From: Brassica napus
Lineage: Eukaryota; Streptophyta; Magnoliopsida; Brassicales; Brassicaceae
DNA: 64,000 bases
Assembly: GCF_020379485.1 (NCBI RefSeq)
Contig: NC_063452.1
Span: forward strand, 11,821,065-11,885,064
Direction: 5' to 3'
In this document: piece after piece, positions 36,807 through 49,261 of the stretch
How positions within the stretch are numbered: position 1 is the first letter of the stretch
Layout: the number at the start of each line of letters is the position of its first letter
Program-made: the position numbers and the translations under genes
Notes under the pieces: model-generated
What the model saw: the letters and a program-made list of their open reading frames with translations, nothing else
What the model was told of the DNA's origin: nothing
Databases searched by the model: none

Positions 36807-37111
36807 GCTTATATCTATAGAAGGACAAAGGCTTTAAACTCCTTTTAAACTGCTTGAACAAAAAGCAAAGCAATTCTCTCTGTTTTTTTTTTTCTTTCCG
36901 CAGATTAAAAGAAAAACCATAAGCAGACATTTCTTCTTCTCTGTTTTCCAGCTTTTGTCTTCGGAGTTTGGTTTCTGAAGAAGACAAAATTTTCTACCTT
37001 TTTAAGAGTTCGAGATCCATTATCCATAAGTACTATATAAGTGGAGATCATTCATAAATAATTTAAGAAGTCTTCTCGGGTTTTGTGAGCCTTGGATTCT
37101 TAAGTTTGGTG

Positions 37112-40100
37112 ATGATGGATATGGAGGTTAAGCAGATATTAAAGAGTCTATGTTTCAGCTATGGATGGTCTTATGCTGTCTATTGGCGCTCTGACCCCAT
37201 TAATCCCATGTAACTTCTCCCTCTTTTGCATGCTTCTTTCTTGAATTAGATTTCCATAAAACTAGTTTTTTTGTTCTTCCCATTTTTATCTCATTGATTT
37301 GTCTTAGGTTGATTTCATTTTTGCATACTTTGAGATGTTACTGTTAATTAATTTTCTTGGATGGAAAATTATGATATCATTTTCAGGTTACTGAGAGTTG
37401 AAGAAACACACAATGATGAACAATCAGCCACACTCGTTGATGATATGATTCTTAAGACTCATGTCTTAGGCCAAGGGTAAGAAGCTCAAATATTCATTCA
37501 ATGTATATTAATATATTTATGTATCTTCATTAGTCTTATCTTTTTGTTTGTTTACTCCAGTATCGTGGGGGAAGCTGCTTTAACCGGAATCCACCAATGG
37601 CTGTTCTCAGGCACACTGTTTCAGGTTTTGTTCACCTTCTTCACACTTATGTTTGATTCTCTTATGTCCAAATATTATGAATAATAAGGATGTTTGATAT
37701 TTATCTTTGTTTGATTGTTCTTCTGCAGTGTGAGCATGAGTTTCAGAATCAGTTTCTATCTGGCTTTAAGGTAAATTTTTAATTAGGGTTCATATGATGT
37801 ATTTAAAATCAGATTCTTATATATGGATGGTAAATGTACAGAGTATCGCAATCATTCCAGTAGGATCAAGCGGCGTTGTTCAGTTAGGGTCTACTCAAAA
37901 GGTTTTTGCATATAAAAATAAAAAAAATGTTTTCCAATGAAATTTATATTGCTTGCTGTGGAAGTCAAGGACTAATTAGTGTTTTTTTTTGTTGCATGTA
38001 TCTCTATGTTGAGATTGTTGAGAGCCGAGAGATGTTGGAAGAAACAGAAAGAGCTCTGCAGGAGAAGCATTCTTTGAAAGTAAAGGATCAGTCGGTGGAT
38101 CTTGATACTTTGTTTGAGTCTCTAATTCCACTGGTAGACTGTGAGATTGTCCCTGAATCTTTTCAAGGACTCAGCTTCGATGACATCTTCACAGAAGAAG
38201 ACACTAATCCTCCTTCTTTGCTCTTCGATAAACCAGCCTCTGAAGCATCCCCAAAACCTTCTTCTTCAGACATTAATGGAGATGATGATTCTGTGTTCGA
38301 CATTCTCAACTCTTACTCTTTGGACGATCTTTACCAGCTGCTGGCTGATGATTCGCCAGAACAGAATTGCCCATCGGGAGGTGATAAGGAATGCTCTATG
38401 GTGATCCAAGGAAACGACAAGGATCTTTTGGGGATCCATTCCTATGATTTTCCGCAGAAAGGACAGTTATTCTCTGAGCTCATAAGCACTAGCCTCAGCA
38501 ACAGCACTAGTTGTACTTCTCTCACAAATGTTCAACAAGAAGACTCTTATTGTGGCCTGAATCAGAGCAAAAGACGGAAACTAGAATCATCAACAATCTC
38601 AAGCTTCTTCTTTCCGCAGGCGGAGACACTAACACTTCTTAATCCTCCCCTGTTGATTGATGAAGACGTTGCAGGGAATTGGAAGAAACCTCAAGAAGAA
38701 GGAGTGAAGAAGAAGAAAAGATCAAAGGCAGGAGAAAGCAGGAAACCGAGGCCTAAAGACAGGCAGATGATACAAGACCGTATCAAGGAGCTACGAGGGA
38801 TGATTCCAAATGGAGCAAAGGTAAAACACACTTCTTAATTAACCAAATGATTAGCATTGAGATCACAAAATGAATTTGAATCTTTCTTGTTTGTGTACAG
38901 TGTAGCATTGATACGTTGCTTGATCTGACGATAAGACACATGGTGTTCATGCAAAGCATCGCCAAGTACGCTGACAAACTCAAACAACCATACTTTGCCA
39001 AGGTGAGTCTCTTAAACAAATCTACTATTTGTTTTTCCTTTTTTTTTTTCTGGGCAAACCTTCATATCAAGTAAAGAAACATAGTCTCTCCCCCCCAAAA
39101 GGGAGGAGTAAAACTAGGCATGGGCGTTCGGGTATCCGTTGGCGTTCGGGTCGGGTTTTTCGGATTTCGGTTCTTTTTTGTAACACCATCTAGGTCCCAT
39201 TCTAGTAAATTTATAAGTATGAGTCGAGTTCGGATATAACACATCGGGTTCGGGTCAGTTTTGTATCACGTCATAGAACCCATAAAGTAACCATATATCA
39301 TTCGGATTCGGGTTATATCAGATCGGTTCGGATATACCCGAAATAAAATCTAAAATTTAAAAGCAAAACATAAGAAATATATACTTATGTATATATAATT
39401 AAGTATTTAAAGTAGTTATTTAAATTTTAAATACTTATTGTTAGATACCATATCAAAATAAATATGAAATTGAATATTTGAAGTATATATTCATGTTTCA
39501 TATAATTATATTGTATATTAGTTTGAACATTCGGAACGGTTTCTTCAGATATCTTTTCGGATTTTTTGGTTTTTTTGGCTTTTCGGGTTACCCGTTCGGG
39601 TTCGGTTAATAACACTTCGGGTTTGGATATGTTTTGTACCACCTTACAAGATCCATTCGGGTATTTTTTACATTTCGGACCGGGTACGGATCGGGTTTTT
39701 CGGTTCGGGTTCGGTTCGGATTTCGGATTATGGATTTTATGTCCAGGCCTAAGTAAAACAAATATATATATTTTTGTTCTTTTGATAATGATTAAATTGG
39801 CAATGTATGTGGCAGCTGGTGAAAGAGAAGGAGAGAACATGGGCGTTGGAAGTTGGAGATGATGATGAGTCGGTGGTATGTCCGATCATCGTGGAGGATT
39901 TGAAGCCGCAAGGACAAATGCAGATAGAGATGGTGTGCCAGGAAAATGGGGATGAATTTCTTGAGATTGCACATGTGGTGAGAGGTCTAGGTTTGAACAT
40001 TTTGAAAGGAGTCATGGAAACGACACAGGGAAGGATATGGGCACACTTGATCGTCGAGGCAAAGCCACACATCACTAGGCTTCAACTCTTCTACTCGCTT

Positions 40101-40160
40101 GTTCACCTCTTTCAACAACAAAATCCACCACACTCCTCCTCCTTTGACCACCAAACATGA
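37112..40160 (+). CDS. bHLH157: LHW-type bHLH transcription factor (8 exons)
   Basis: Exons by GT-AG and frame: 37112-37209, 37387-37476, 37561-37624, 37729-37770, 37842-37901, 38014-38820, 38901-39002, 39816-40160, giving 535 residues without a stop. Residues 1-120 form the bHLH-MYC N-terminal domain (LKSLCFSYGWSYAVYWRS, GEAALTG, IIPVGSSGVVQLGS). The middle is Asp/Ser-rich. The bHLH lies near 365-410 (PRPKDRQMIQDRIKELR, then IPNGAKCSIDTLLDLTIRHM), split by intron 6. It has the LHW-family basic region, which lacks the usual His-Glu-Arg E-box contacts. The C-terminus is ACT-like. LHW relatives pair with TMO5-type bHLHs in vascular development. The size and a phytocyanin neighbour fit Arabidopsis bHLH157 (LHW-like); the exact paralogue is inference. 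Start: first of three near ATGs, in context. Confidence 0.85.
39115..39751. mobile_element. hAT-type element in intron 7 of the bHLH gene (637 bp)
   Basis: Begins TAGGCATGGGCGTTCGGG and ends inversely TAGGCCTGGACATAAAATCC. It is flanked by a perfect 8-bp duplication AGTAAAAC (39107-39114 and 39752-39759). Same family as 35954-36633. It expands intron 7 to 813 bp; without it the intron would be about 170 bp, like the others. The splice sites are intact. Confidence 0.87.
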
Positions 40161-40340
40161 CGTATAGGACTCACTTACTACTCATTATGTATGCTTTTGT
40201 TGATTTCTTACATCTGATTTTATTTTTCTTCCATATTTGTTTAGTGAATGGCAAAGAAAGCTGTTGATAGTTTAGTAGTTCCATCCCAAAACGTTTGTAG
40301 TAAGAAACATGAAATTAAAGATTTTTGGCTTTAAAGCGAT
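40161..40340 (+). other. Probable 3' UTR of the bHLH gene
   Basis: AT-rich sequence after the TGA, with T-rich stretches (TTTTATTTTTCTTCC) and GAAATTAAAG, a possible far-upstream and polyadenylation region. Inferred from position. Confidence 0.35.
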
Positions 40341-40576
40341 GATTGAGTTTTTGAGTGTGTGTGTTTATGTAAGACAAAGGCCCATAGACATATAATTAAA
40401 AGAGGACCAGTACTGAATACTCTAATGGTAAAAGCAATTGAACCAATGCAAATCACACATATAATGGATCAAGTGCAGACTAAGTGGGAGAAAAACAGAT
40501 CAAAAAGTCTATTTCAGTTTAGAATGATAAAAACAGTTTAAATAAAGTAGATTATATTATATATATATATATATAT

Positions 40577-40750
40577 ATAGTGGTCTGGTGGTAAAAAGCT
40601 CACGGCTGTGAGTTCCGCTGAGTCTCGGCCAACGTCAAAAATAGGGTGAAAAAGACGGTCTCCTGGATGCATTCGATGGGTTTCCCAGCTTAGCTCCAGT
40701 GGACGGTCATTAGACGCTAGTCGGATCTCTTTCGAGAGCATCCATATACT
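40577..40750 (+). mobile_element. SINE-like tRNA-derived fragment
   Basis: TGGTCTGGTGGTAAAAAGC resembles a pol III A box. The next bases GCTCACGGCTGTGAGTTCCG match the SINE head at 8.6 kb. The B box has eroded. It follows an (AT)n run and no clear tail is seen. Confidence 0.4.
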
Positions 40751-42600
40751 AGGATCATCAAAATTATATATATTTTTAAATAATAAAAATTACAAAAAAA
40801 CAAAACATATAATATATAAATACAATACAAAAATAGTTATAAATGAAAAAGTAATAAATGTTACTATAACCATTATTCTATAATTTTAAAATAAAAATAT
40901 AAAAAAATAGTCATTAGTACATCTATCTTTCATTAATATACATATTTAACCATAATACTATATATTTACATAATACATATTATAACTGAAAACACATGCA
41001 TCATATAAACAATTTAAATAAATGTAAACTTTATATAAGAAAAATAAAAATAGAGATAAATAGACAATGATTTTTTTTTTGTATTGTCAAAGTTGTAAAT
41101 AAAAGAAAATGAAAATATACTATTTATTGAAGAAGATTAAATATATTAATGATTTATGACAAAATTATTTATTGGTTCAAAAACAAAAATGGGTGAACAT
41201 CAGCAAATGTCTGAATGGTGTTTCAGATGCAGTTCTCCTACATATCAGATCATCTGTTTTTCTATTCTTTTTTTTTTCTTTTTTGCTAAAATTTGGAGAT
41301 CATCTGTTTTTCTCTCACTCTTATATTCATAACCTAAGTATGTTCACGCAGCTTTGAGTAGAAGAATACAATGACCTTGTGGACATGTATTCTTTTGGCA
41401 TGTGCATGTTTTTTTGTGTCAAACAGCATGTGCATTTTCTGTTTTTGTTTTGACCAAATGGAGAAACACCTCGGTTAAGTCTGGTCGTTTTGATTCCCCA
41501 CTTATATAGTAGCCACGGGATTTAGGTTATGCTTGTTGCCTTCTTTCAAAGTTTTCATTTCTCACCGCTTCTGTTTACGTAAGCAAACATGATTAAATAG
41601 CGAAAATTTTACATGTAGACATACTTTTCACTTTTCTATTTACACATAGACATACTTTCAACATGTCAATTACTCTATACTTATAAATTTTCTAAAAAGT
41701 CTTTATGACTTAAAAAAATTGAGAACATGTGGTTTGGTTACATTTTCAACCTCTTGTTTCGTCTTATCCATTATCTCTTACACTTTATTTTTTTCTTTCT
41801 CTTTTCTTCTGCATCTCAAAAAAAAAAATTTCATGGTTGATGCTTACAAGATTCTTCAACAAACCAGACAAAATCAACTTTGATTTCATTATATTAATTC
41901 TCATTTCAACTTCAGCATGTTCATCTTTTTTCTTCTGCAGTGGCATATTTTTTGTCGCAAATTCTGATCTAGTCGTTTATTGTTAACTATGAATTCGATA
42001 AATCTGCAGTTGAAAGATATCAACTCTCTACACTTTTCACTACCTTCTAATTTTACTCCTAGTGTTTCAAATCCTAATTTTCTTATTAATCAGGATCCTC
42101 TTTTTTTGTTTAGTTGTCAAAGAATCTTTTGGACCAAATAATCGTTGGTCGCACGACTCTTTGCAACAAACAAGTTTCCCAGAAAATGGTTGACCACATC
42201 CACTCTAACTTGAGCCATGACCACAACCATCATAACCCTAACCTCATTCTATCCACAACTATCCCAGAAACAAGCTGTCTACTCCACATCCACTCTACCT
42301 TTGAGACATGATCACAACCATCTTAATCCTGACCTCTTCCATGACCACTTCCATCCTAACCCATCCATTCACCACATCCATCGTAATCCCATCCATAACC
42401 ATACCTCTGTCTCCCACAACCACATGTATCTGACCACAAAACAATTGTGTTAGCCTGCTTAATTTACTGAACGATTGGGTTTAACATACTTTAATTTAAC
42501 GGTTTCAAACAAATCCCACTACTCAATAAACTTACCAATTAATTGAAATAGAAAAAGACTAACTAGTGTTTAATTTTTGCTTAACTAGATTTTAACTCTC
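40751..42600. other. AT-rich DNA with a CCAYCC-rich low-complexity patch
   Basis: No gene recognised. From about 42190 to 42425 the DNA is a degenerate array of CCAC.A.CCAT units (for example ACCACTTCCATCCTAACC). On the minus strand this resembles worn glycine/valine-coding repeats, but every frame is interrupted. Confidence 0.4.
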
Positions 42601-44199
42601 ACTAGAGATTTCCCCGGGCTACGCCCGGGTTTTTTTCCTATATATTTAAATTTAATTTAGATTATTTTATAATTTGTATTTGAGCATGTACTTTTTATAG
42701 TTAGACTAATTACACTATAAATTATTAGAAAATTTTATATTTTTGTATTGTTTTTGGTGACTATAATTTTAAAATTATTGAAATTCAATTTTTGTTTTCA
42801 ATATCAGATAAAACACAAAGGCTGGTGAGCATGTTGAATATTTTTTTTATTAATCTTATTTAAAATTCAATTATTTTTTCTCGTTTATTAGAGTTTCAAT
42901 GAAAATGTGGTTAAATTAATATATAACCAAACTTTGTTTTAACATTAAAATCATCAAATGTTGATCGATTTGAGCTGATACACTTTGTTGGTTCGATTCG
43001 AGTTGTGTTCTTCTCGACTCAGAAGCTCATAGGTTAAGAACCAGTTCTTGTGAGTTTCTTCTTTATATATATCTTTATCATATCTCTCGTCTTCGATGGA
43101 GATCTATCATTTGCTAGCTTTTTTCCGCACTATGCGAGGATTATACATACTATATATTATACAATTTCATTTAATTGTATAGAAATAAGATTTTTTAGAA
43201 TGTGTCTACCAAACACATATTCTTGTTTTTAATATAATTATGTGTTGGATAATTATATGTTTTATATGTATAATTTCAAACACAATATATATTATATCTA
43301 TTTTAAACATGTAAATTATTTTCTGAAGCTAAATAACTTGTTGAAGTTCTATGTCTTTTTTGAAGTTGGATAGAAAATATCAGTGTCACTGAGTTGGATA
43401 TTGCAAGAAACAATTATAAATAGAAAAATACATAAATATCAGTAAACATTCCAATCAAACCTGAGCCAATAACGTTTTCAAATTGCAACAACCTATAGTC
43501 ACAATTAAAAATAAATCATACAAAAAGAACACATTCATATGAACACTTCTTCCTTAGGTAGCACGAAAGCTTCATCAGACATTATCTTCTCACTCCGAAA
43601 CCGAAATTGGAATCAGAAGCTTGTAAAAACTTTCAGAATCTTGCTTCCGAAACACTTAATAATCTCTTTAAACACATGTTGGAAGCTTACACTTCCGTTT
43701 TGGGAATAACATTTCGGTTTTTAAAACCCAATGTCATAAATAAGTAGGAAAATATAAAATTATGTTATTACGTTTTTATTTTATTATATTAAATCCCAAA
43801 GTTAAAAGTATTGAAATAGAAAAAACATATGCAGATATTAAAATATTACTATAAATTATCTTTGTGAGCAATAGTTTTTAAGAGATATTATATTGTGTGT
43901 CAATTATTTATGAAATATTAAGCCAATAAATTTGACTAATTATATATTCTGTTATTATGAATTATCACAATTATACTATGAAGTCAGAAAATTGATGTAA
44001 AATTACTAAAAAATGAATAAGTGATTTTTGTTTTAATTTGAGTTATTTAATTTTTAGTCCTATATTTTATAAAATTATCCATATATTATATATATATATA
44101 TATGTATATATTTGAATGTATGTTTTCAATATGTATCTGCTTCCTATTTGTTTGTTTTTTAAATTGCTTCTGCATATGATTCATTTTAATGATTTATAA

Positions 44200-44643
44200 T
44201 CCGTTCATGTATTTTTCGTATTTATATTGGGTTCAATTCAGATACTGTTGGATATATCCAAACTATGTATTAAATATATTCAATATATATAACATTGATA
44301 TCTTACTTTTCCATCATCTTATATATGTACTATTAACATATTTGTGCTCGAACTAACCCAAATATCCAAAAATAAATTTAATTTCAAATTATCAAAATAC
44401 TTAATATATCAACAAAAGACACATAATATTTGAAATTGAGGAAATAAATATATTCAAGGGTGAAATCTTATATTATTTTTGGATATGTTTGGATTGACTT
44501 TGGATATCGGACATTATCTAATTGGGTTCAATATTCTAATTTCTTCCAACTTAATATCCGTTCAGTATTTTTATAGATCCAACCGGATTTAAGTTATAGT
44601 ATTTTGAATCGGCGGATTTGGGGACGGATTTTATACCCAGCTC
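44200..44643. mobile_element. hAT-type relic of the TAG..TGGG family (one end only)
   Basis: The right end reads inversely TAGAGCTGGGTATAAAATCC at 44643, like the family termini seen at 36 and 39 kb. The interior has TTCAATTCAGATA and CCAACCGGATTTAAG motifs. The left end is not identified. It lies nested in the proposed Helitron. Confidence 0.4.
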
Positions 44644-45479
44644 TAATATAGATGACATGTTATTTTCTAACAATTTGATTGATTCAATTAATTTTCTTAG
44701 GTGGATAACTTAAAAAGTATTCAAATGAATCGCGGAAAGCAAACTTATGTTGTTATATTATATTTATTTATGTATATATAATCTATGTATAATGATAGTG
44801 TAATACAGAAAGATACATTATTATTTATTTTTTGTAACTTCAGAAAGATACATTATTAAAATTTGAAATTGGTCGAATTTGAAATTTGTTGTGTATTAAT
44901 ATCCAAATGAAATAGTCAGCAAAATGAATAAAATGGCAATTAAATATTTATAAATCTATTTTTTATCTTGTTTAGTTGAATTCTCATGAAAAGAAATCGC
45001 TAGGTTAACAAATGTTTCAAATAATATTTTTATTAGGACTCTAGAGAACTATATTTTTTGAGTTTTCTTTGGTCAAAACTGAAAAATTTAAATAGGAACT
45101 GAAAAGTTCATGACGATCAAAATTTAGTTCATTATCTTAACTTTGTCACGAAAACAAAAATTTACGCTTTTGCATATTTCCCAATGTTCTCATAGACTTT
45201 CAAAGAATATATTAGCTTAGTCTAAATCAGTAAATTGTTTTTTTTGGTTGCGAAAATAATGTATCAGAGACTTGAAAGTTGAACTCATATTATTGTAACT
45301 GTACATAAGAGTTTGAATCTCCAATAGACACCAATAGATATTGATATCGACCTTCATAATTTGTTTGATCTAAAGAGTCTCTATCCAAGTTATAGCAGAA
45401 GATTATAAAAACTTTGAGAAATATTGTTTTTTCTCTTCAGTGATTTAAAGACCTTCACAAGAATTGTCAAAACCAAAAG

Positions 45480-46560
45480 GATAGAGAGAGGTTACCGGGT
45501 CTGAGCTGCAGCCTCAGTAGCAGCAAAGAGATGCTCCTCTTTAGATCTGCCTCTGCCTCCAGAACTTGTTGATCTGTTTATGGGTTATGATGTCTCCCTC
45601 AACCTCTCTTGATTCATATCTTGGAGATGGTGGAAGCAATGGAGGATGAGGCACCAATCACTTCAAACTCAAATTCTCATACTCATCCATTATCTGCTTT
45701 TTCATATTCCCACCAAGAACTTCAGCATCACCAGATACAACCAAAAGATGGCACATAGATGCTAGTGAATCAAACCCTCAAACTAAAGAGATACACCTAA
45801 GATTTCTACCAAATAATTATCATCGCCACGCCTACTCTTCCTATTTATCTTGTACGTTAAGACAAACTATAAACTTAATTAACTGTAGAAGAAAAAGGCA
45901 AGTAGCTGTAACTTCTCATCGTCATTCAATGATAATGCAAGGATAATGCTATCCATGGCTATATGAAACATCTCTCATCAGATCCACCACTTGGTTTTGT
46001 TGTCCTCTTTTGCATCTTCTAAGTATCTCAGCCTCGAGTACTTCTCTCCAATGTTTTTGTATATCTACATTATCAGAATCACTAACACAGCTCAATATTT
46101 GCAAATTAAATTCTTCCACGTAAGCTTATGTTGTAACCATATATGATGTATCACTTCGACAATGGCAGGTTCCATGTCACAACACTGTCCTTTGGCTACA
46201 AATATGAATAAGCAAAAAATGAGTTGGACAGTTAGTTATTTTCACATACAGAGGCAAACACATATCATCTGCCACAGAAATTTACAGCTCAAAAATCAAA
46301 AGGGATGTGTTGTAGTGTAAGGATCCTACCTGAAAAGTAAGATTCCCATCCTCTAAATCTTCAACGACTGCAACCAATAAAAGTTAGCTTAGGGCCCGAA
46401 AAAATTCTAGAACGCCCATCAAAGAGAAGTTCAGTGACTGCAATGAGTGTACTACGATCTGCCAACCCAGATACAACACAACGCATCAAACGCATGTCCT
46501 CTTCCACAGAGGTCTGCATTCATCCATATTACCTTAAAGTGATCAGATTTCGTGGGTTTA
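45480..46560 (-). pseudogene. Exon-like fragments of an unidentified host gene
   Basis: On the minus strand several blocks look like plant exons bounded by GT-AG: about 46512-46400 (SVEEDMRLMRCVVSGLADRS.., then VTELLFDGRSR), 46368-46330 (VVEDLEDGNLTFQ), 46196-46130 (AKGQCCDMEPAIVEVI), about 46070 (NIGEKYSRLRYLEDAKED), and 45735-45500 (SGDAEVLGGNMKKQIMDEYE; PRYESREVEGDIITHKQINK). They are in mixed frames with interrupting stops, so not a working gene. I do not recognise the protein. They may be pieces of one gene or two. Confidence 0.45.
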
Positions 46561-46708
46561 TGCTTCCATAGAAACCTGGTTTCTTGTTGATGAGCGTCGA
46601 AGAAGTTGAACGCCCATCTCCTTCTATCTTTATGGATAGTCTCTGTTGATTACGTCGACAACAGAATATTATCTTTGAGTAGAAAAGATGTATACACTGA
46701 TAAAGAGT

Positions 46709-47347
46709 TTATGTATTCATCTCATCTTCTTTTTTGCACATAAACTTTGAGATCAACGTTTGTCTTGGGCTTTCAGGCGAATCGAAATCGGAGCTTTCAT
46801 CTGAAGATGAATCCAACTCATCAAAAGGGTCCATTACTGTAAACTGATTCTTCTCCCTCATTGCTAATATATAGTAGTCATATGTTCTCATCCCCTTCAA
46901 GTATTTGAGCACTACTTGTTTAACGAAATCTAAAGCATAGCAACTCTGCTAGCTTTATAGCTTGGAGACAGTAAGGGTTACCTTTCTTATGAAAACGACA
47001 TGGAAGAGGAAAAGCTGCCGCAAGGATGTTGGACCATAGGCCGTTAACAAAACCAATATAACATGTAAGAAAACAAAACATTACAAACTTCATAAGCGAA
47101 GAGAAGTTGCATCAGATCTTATGAGACATAAGCAAGTGTGAAGAGCATACAAATATTGTAGCAAGAGCTCATCTAGGGAACTTTACATGAAGCCTTCGCT
47201 TCAATTTTGTTTCCATCCCTTTCTTGTCCACAAAACACCTGAAAAATATGTCAATGGTTGTTCCACTTCCACCTTCTATCATTAGCTGTTGCAACAAAAG
47301 CCAGTTGATATCGTGACTTGAATGAGCTAAAGGTTTCTGTTTCAAGT

Positions 47348-47387
<40 letters not shown>

Positions 47388-47615
47388 GCAATACACACAC
47401 CATAAGCAAGACAAATGGTATAGTTCCTTTTCCCAACGTAGTTATTGATCCACTGATTACACCAAATACACAAAGAGAAAGCTTATGGGTGAACAAACAA
47501 ACAAAATAATAGTTTTAGATTTAGATGTTAAACCACCAAACCTTACCCTTCAATGGTGATCAAATCCTTCAATACGCGATTACATGTCCTGCAATGTTTA
47601 CTACTGAGTTTAACA
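46709..47615 (-). pseudogene. DHHC-type protein S-acyltransferase, inactivated
   Basis: Minus-strand pieces follow the order of a plant DHHC palmitoyltransferase: a zinc-finger/DHHC exon (about 47612-47550, C..C then GFDHH), NNYVGKRNYTI (47460-47400), an exon with MIEGGSGTTIDIFFRCFVDK (47310-47165), LTAYG..LRQLFLFHVVFIRK (about 47050-46985) and the terminal exon GMRTYDYYILAMREKNQF with a Ser/Asp-rich tail, stop at 46709. These enzymes attach palmitate to cysteines through the DHHC cysteine. Here the codon after GFDHH is TGA (47550-47552), a frameshift precedes it, and NNCVG reads NNYVG, so it is dead. Resembles the PAT18-22 group from memory. Confidence 0.6.
47352..47384. repeat. (GA)n microsatellite
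   Basis: About 16 tandem GA units on the plus strand, within the intron between two exon pieces of the S-acyltransferase pseudogene. Confidence 0.95.
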
Positions 47616-47759
47616 TAAATAAAAGCACAAAGAAATCGCCTATAGAAGTCCTAACTTGCATAATAAAAATGGCTCTGAAAAAGGCAAACCTCTACATCAC
47701 AAAGTCAGCAATAAGAGATATAATCTTCCTCCTATTTAAGGTCTAGTGTAACAGCATCA

Positions 47760-48328
47760 TCTTAAATGGCAAGTGGAAACGGGTCTGATAGAACTCCTCA
47801 AAATCTTCCTCTCTAACCTCCTGAAAAACCTCACAAACACTTGGATCAAAACAACGTTGAGCACAACATAACAACGCTGATTCTAATCATTGGAAGAGAA
47901 CAAAAAAAAAATCAAAAGTCAAACCTTGACATCCTTCGTCTTCTTCAGTTCAAGTTCTTCCTCTGTGTGGATCTTCTTCTTTGTTCGGTCTCCTAATTTC
48001 AGATAACAAACATTAGATTCTTCGGGTTGTACGGCCCAACAATTCAAAATTAATCAATAGTCATTTAAAGTAGAAGACGATAAGATTTGGGAGAATTGTT
48101 GAACATCACTCGCTGAGAATTAGTGATCTGATCTTCCTGAATTTGAGAAGTACCCATGATTCGATCAGCTAGAAAAAGAATAAGAAGGAATTAAATTTCT
48201 TCATATGATAATCACAACCTAGTCAAAAAATATTGTTACCCTTGTAGTTGAATCCAACGTTCTTGTTCGGGTTTTTTAGACAGGGATGGAGGTAATCTGG
48301 GAGGTTGGCGCTGTTGAGCTGATATCAT
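47760..48328 (-). pseudogene. 5' exons of a captured, unidentified gene
   Basis: Minus-strand ATG at 48328 begins MISAQQRQPPRLPPSLSKKP, running to a donor near 48240 (CTACAAG/GGTAAC). The next block starts after TTTTTCTAG at about 48172 (ADRIMGTSQIQEDQITNSQR). A third lies at about 47993-47925 (RTKKKIHTEEELELKKTKD) and a fourth, after a TTTTTCAG-type acceptor, at about 47820-47760 (EVREEDFEEFYQTRFHLPFK). They read like successive exons of one charged, alpha-helical protein. Function unknown. They stop where the S-acyltransferase pieces start, suggesting a chimeric capture. Confidence 0.45.
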
Positions 48329-48680
48329 GGCGGTTGAAAGTTGAAGTAAAACAGAGGCACATATCAAGAATAAAACTGAGGGAATCGAAAGAATTTCATG
48401 GCGGTTCAAAGTTACAGTACAGGATGGAGCTTTATGACTGATTAAATGGGGTTATATGTAGTTAAAGGCGAGGAAAGAGGAGCTGATGCGTCGAACCAAA
48501 GGTGATAGGATTCATAATCATTATGGGCCAACGCATGGGCTAATGAGAGACATCGACTAAAACAAATAAGAAACAGGTCATGACTAAAGATGCTGACATG
48601 TCACGTTTTTAATGGTAGATTTTCTGAGCCTACGTGGAGACCCTCTCCATTGAGCATATTTGGCTTTTAGTATTGTTAGA

Positions 48681-49261
48681 TTCCAAGAGAGGTATTTAAG
48701 AAACAAAAAATACAAAAAGTAGACTTGTACACCTTCGGCATAAAGTACTTAAACATGTTAAAGACCCACCAAAAAGTAACCCGAACCGTAGGGGGTGATT
48801 GGTAGTTGCTGTAGGTGCTGTCCACAACTCTATTTAGTTCTCCAGTACCAAATTTAGAGAAATCAAGTTTTAATTTTTTTTTTAAACTATAGTTCTTGAA
48901 ATAACCTACAGCTGTACAAGCGCTCTGCAGAGCCAAATATCCAAAGCAAATTTTTAGTGATTTCCATAAAATTCTACAGCAATAAAATCTAAAGCCACAA
49001 CAAAAAATCTACAGATTTTTTTCTACAACGAAAATTTTAAAGCTACAGTCATTACCAATCGGACCCATAATGCTCGCTTAGATAGCTTTTGTGGGGAGTT
49101 GCAGATTTGGAAATACATTATCGTATTATGAAATTTAAGAAAACGACAAGATATGGAGGACTCAGAGGTATAATAAATAATTAGGAGGAGATCCAAAAGA
49201 GAAAAAAAGGAACCAATCACTGTTTGCTAAATAATAATAAAAAAATCAATAATTGCCATTT
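48681..49261. other. Spacer and 3' flank of phytocyanin copy 1
   Basis: No gene. From about 49105 to 49230 the sequence is a diverged version of the DNA at 50080-50204, next to copy 2, showing that the 3' flank was part of the older duplication. Confidence 0.6.

Larger units (their letters stand above)
42602..48680 (-). mobile_element. Probable gene-capturing Helitron (6.1 kb), minus strand
   Basis: The 3' end is clear: on the minus strand the hairpin CCCGGGC-GTA-GCCCGGG (plus 42613-42629), then GAAATCT, CTAG (plus 42605-42602) and T. The proposed 5' end is TCTAACAATACTAAAAGCC (plus 48680 downwards), preceded by A, with the CTCCACGTAGGC and GTGACATGTCA segments usual near Brassicaceae Helitron starts. 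Between them lie fragments of at least two to three host genes, all on the minus strand and with introns retained. No helicase is present. Pairing of the two ends is inference; two adjacent elements are the alternative. Confidence 0.5.

Noticed and set aside
37906..38013. Open frame running from intron 5 into exon 6 of the bHLH gene as an alternative start
   Set aside because: The intron has a proper donor at 37902 and acceptor at 38013, and the upstream exons encode the conserved N-terminal domain in frame.
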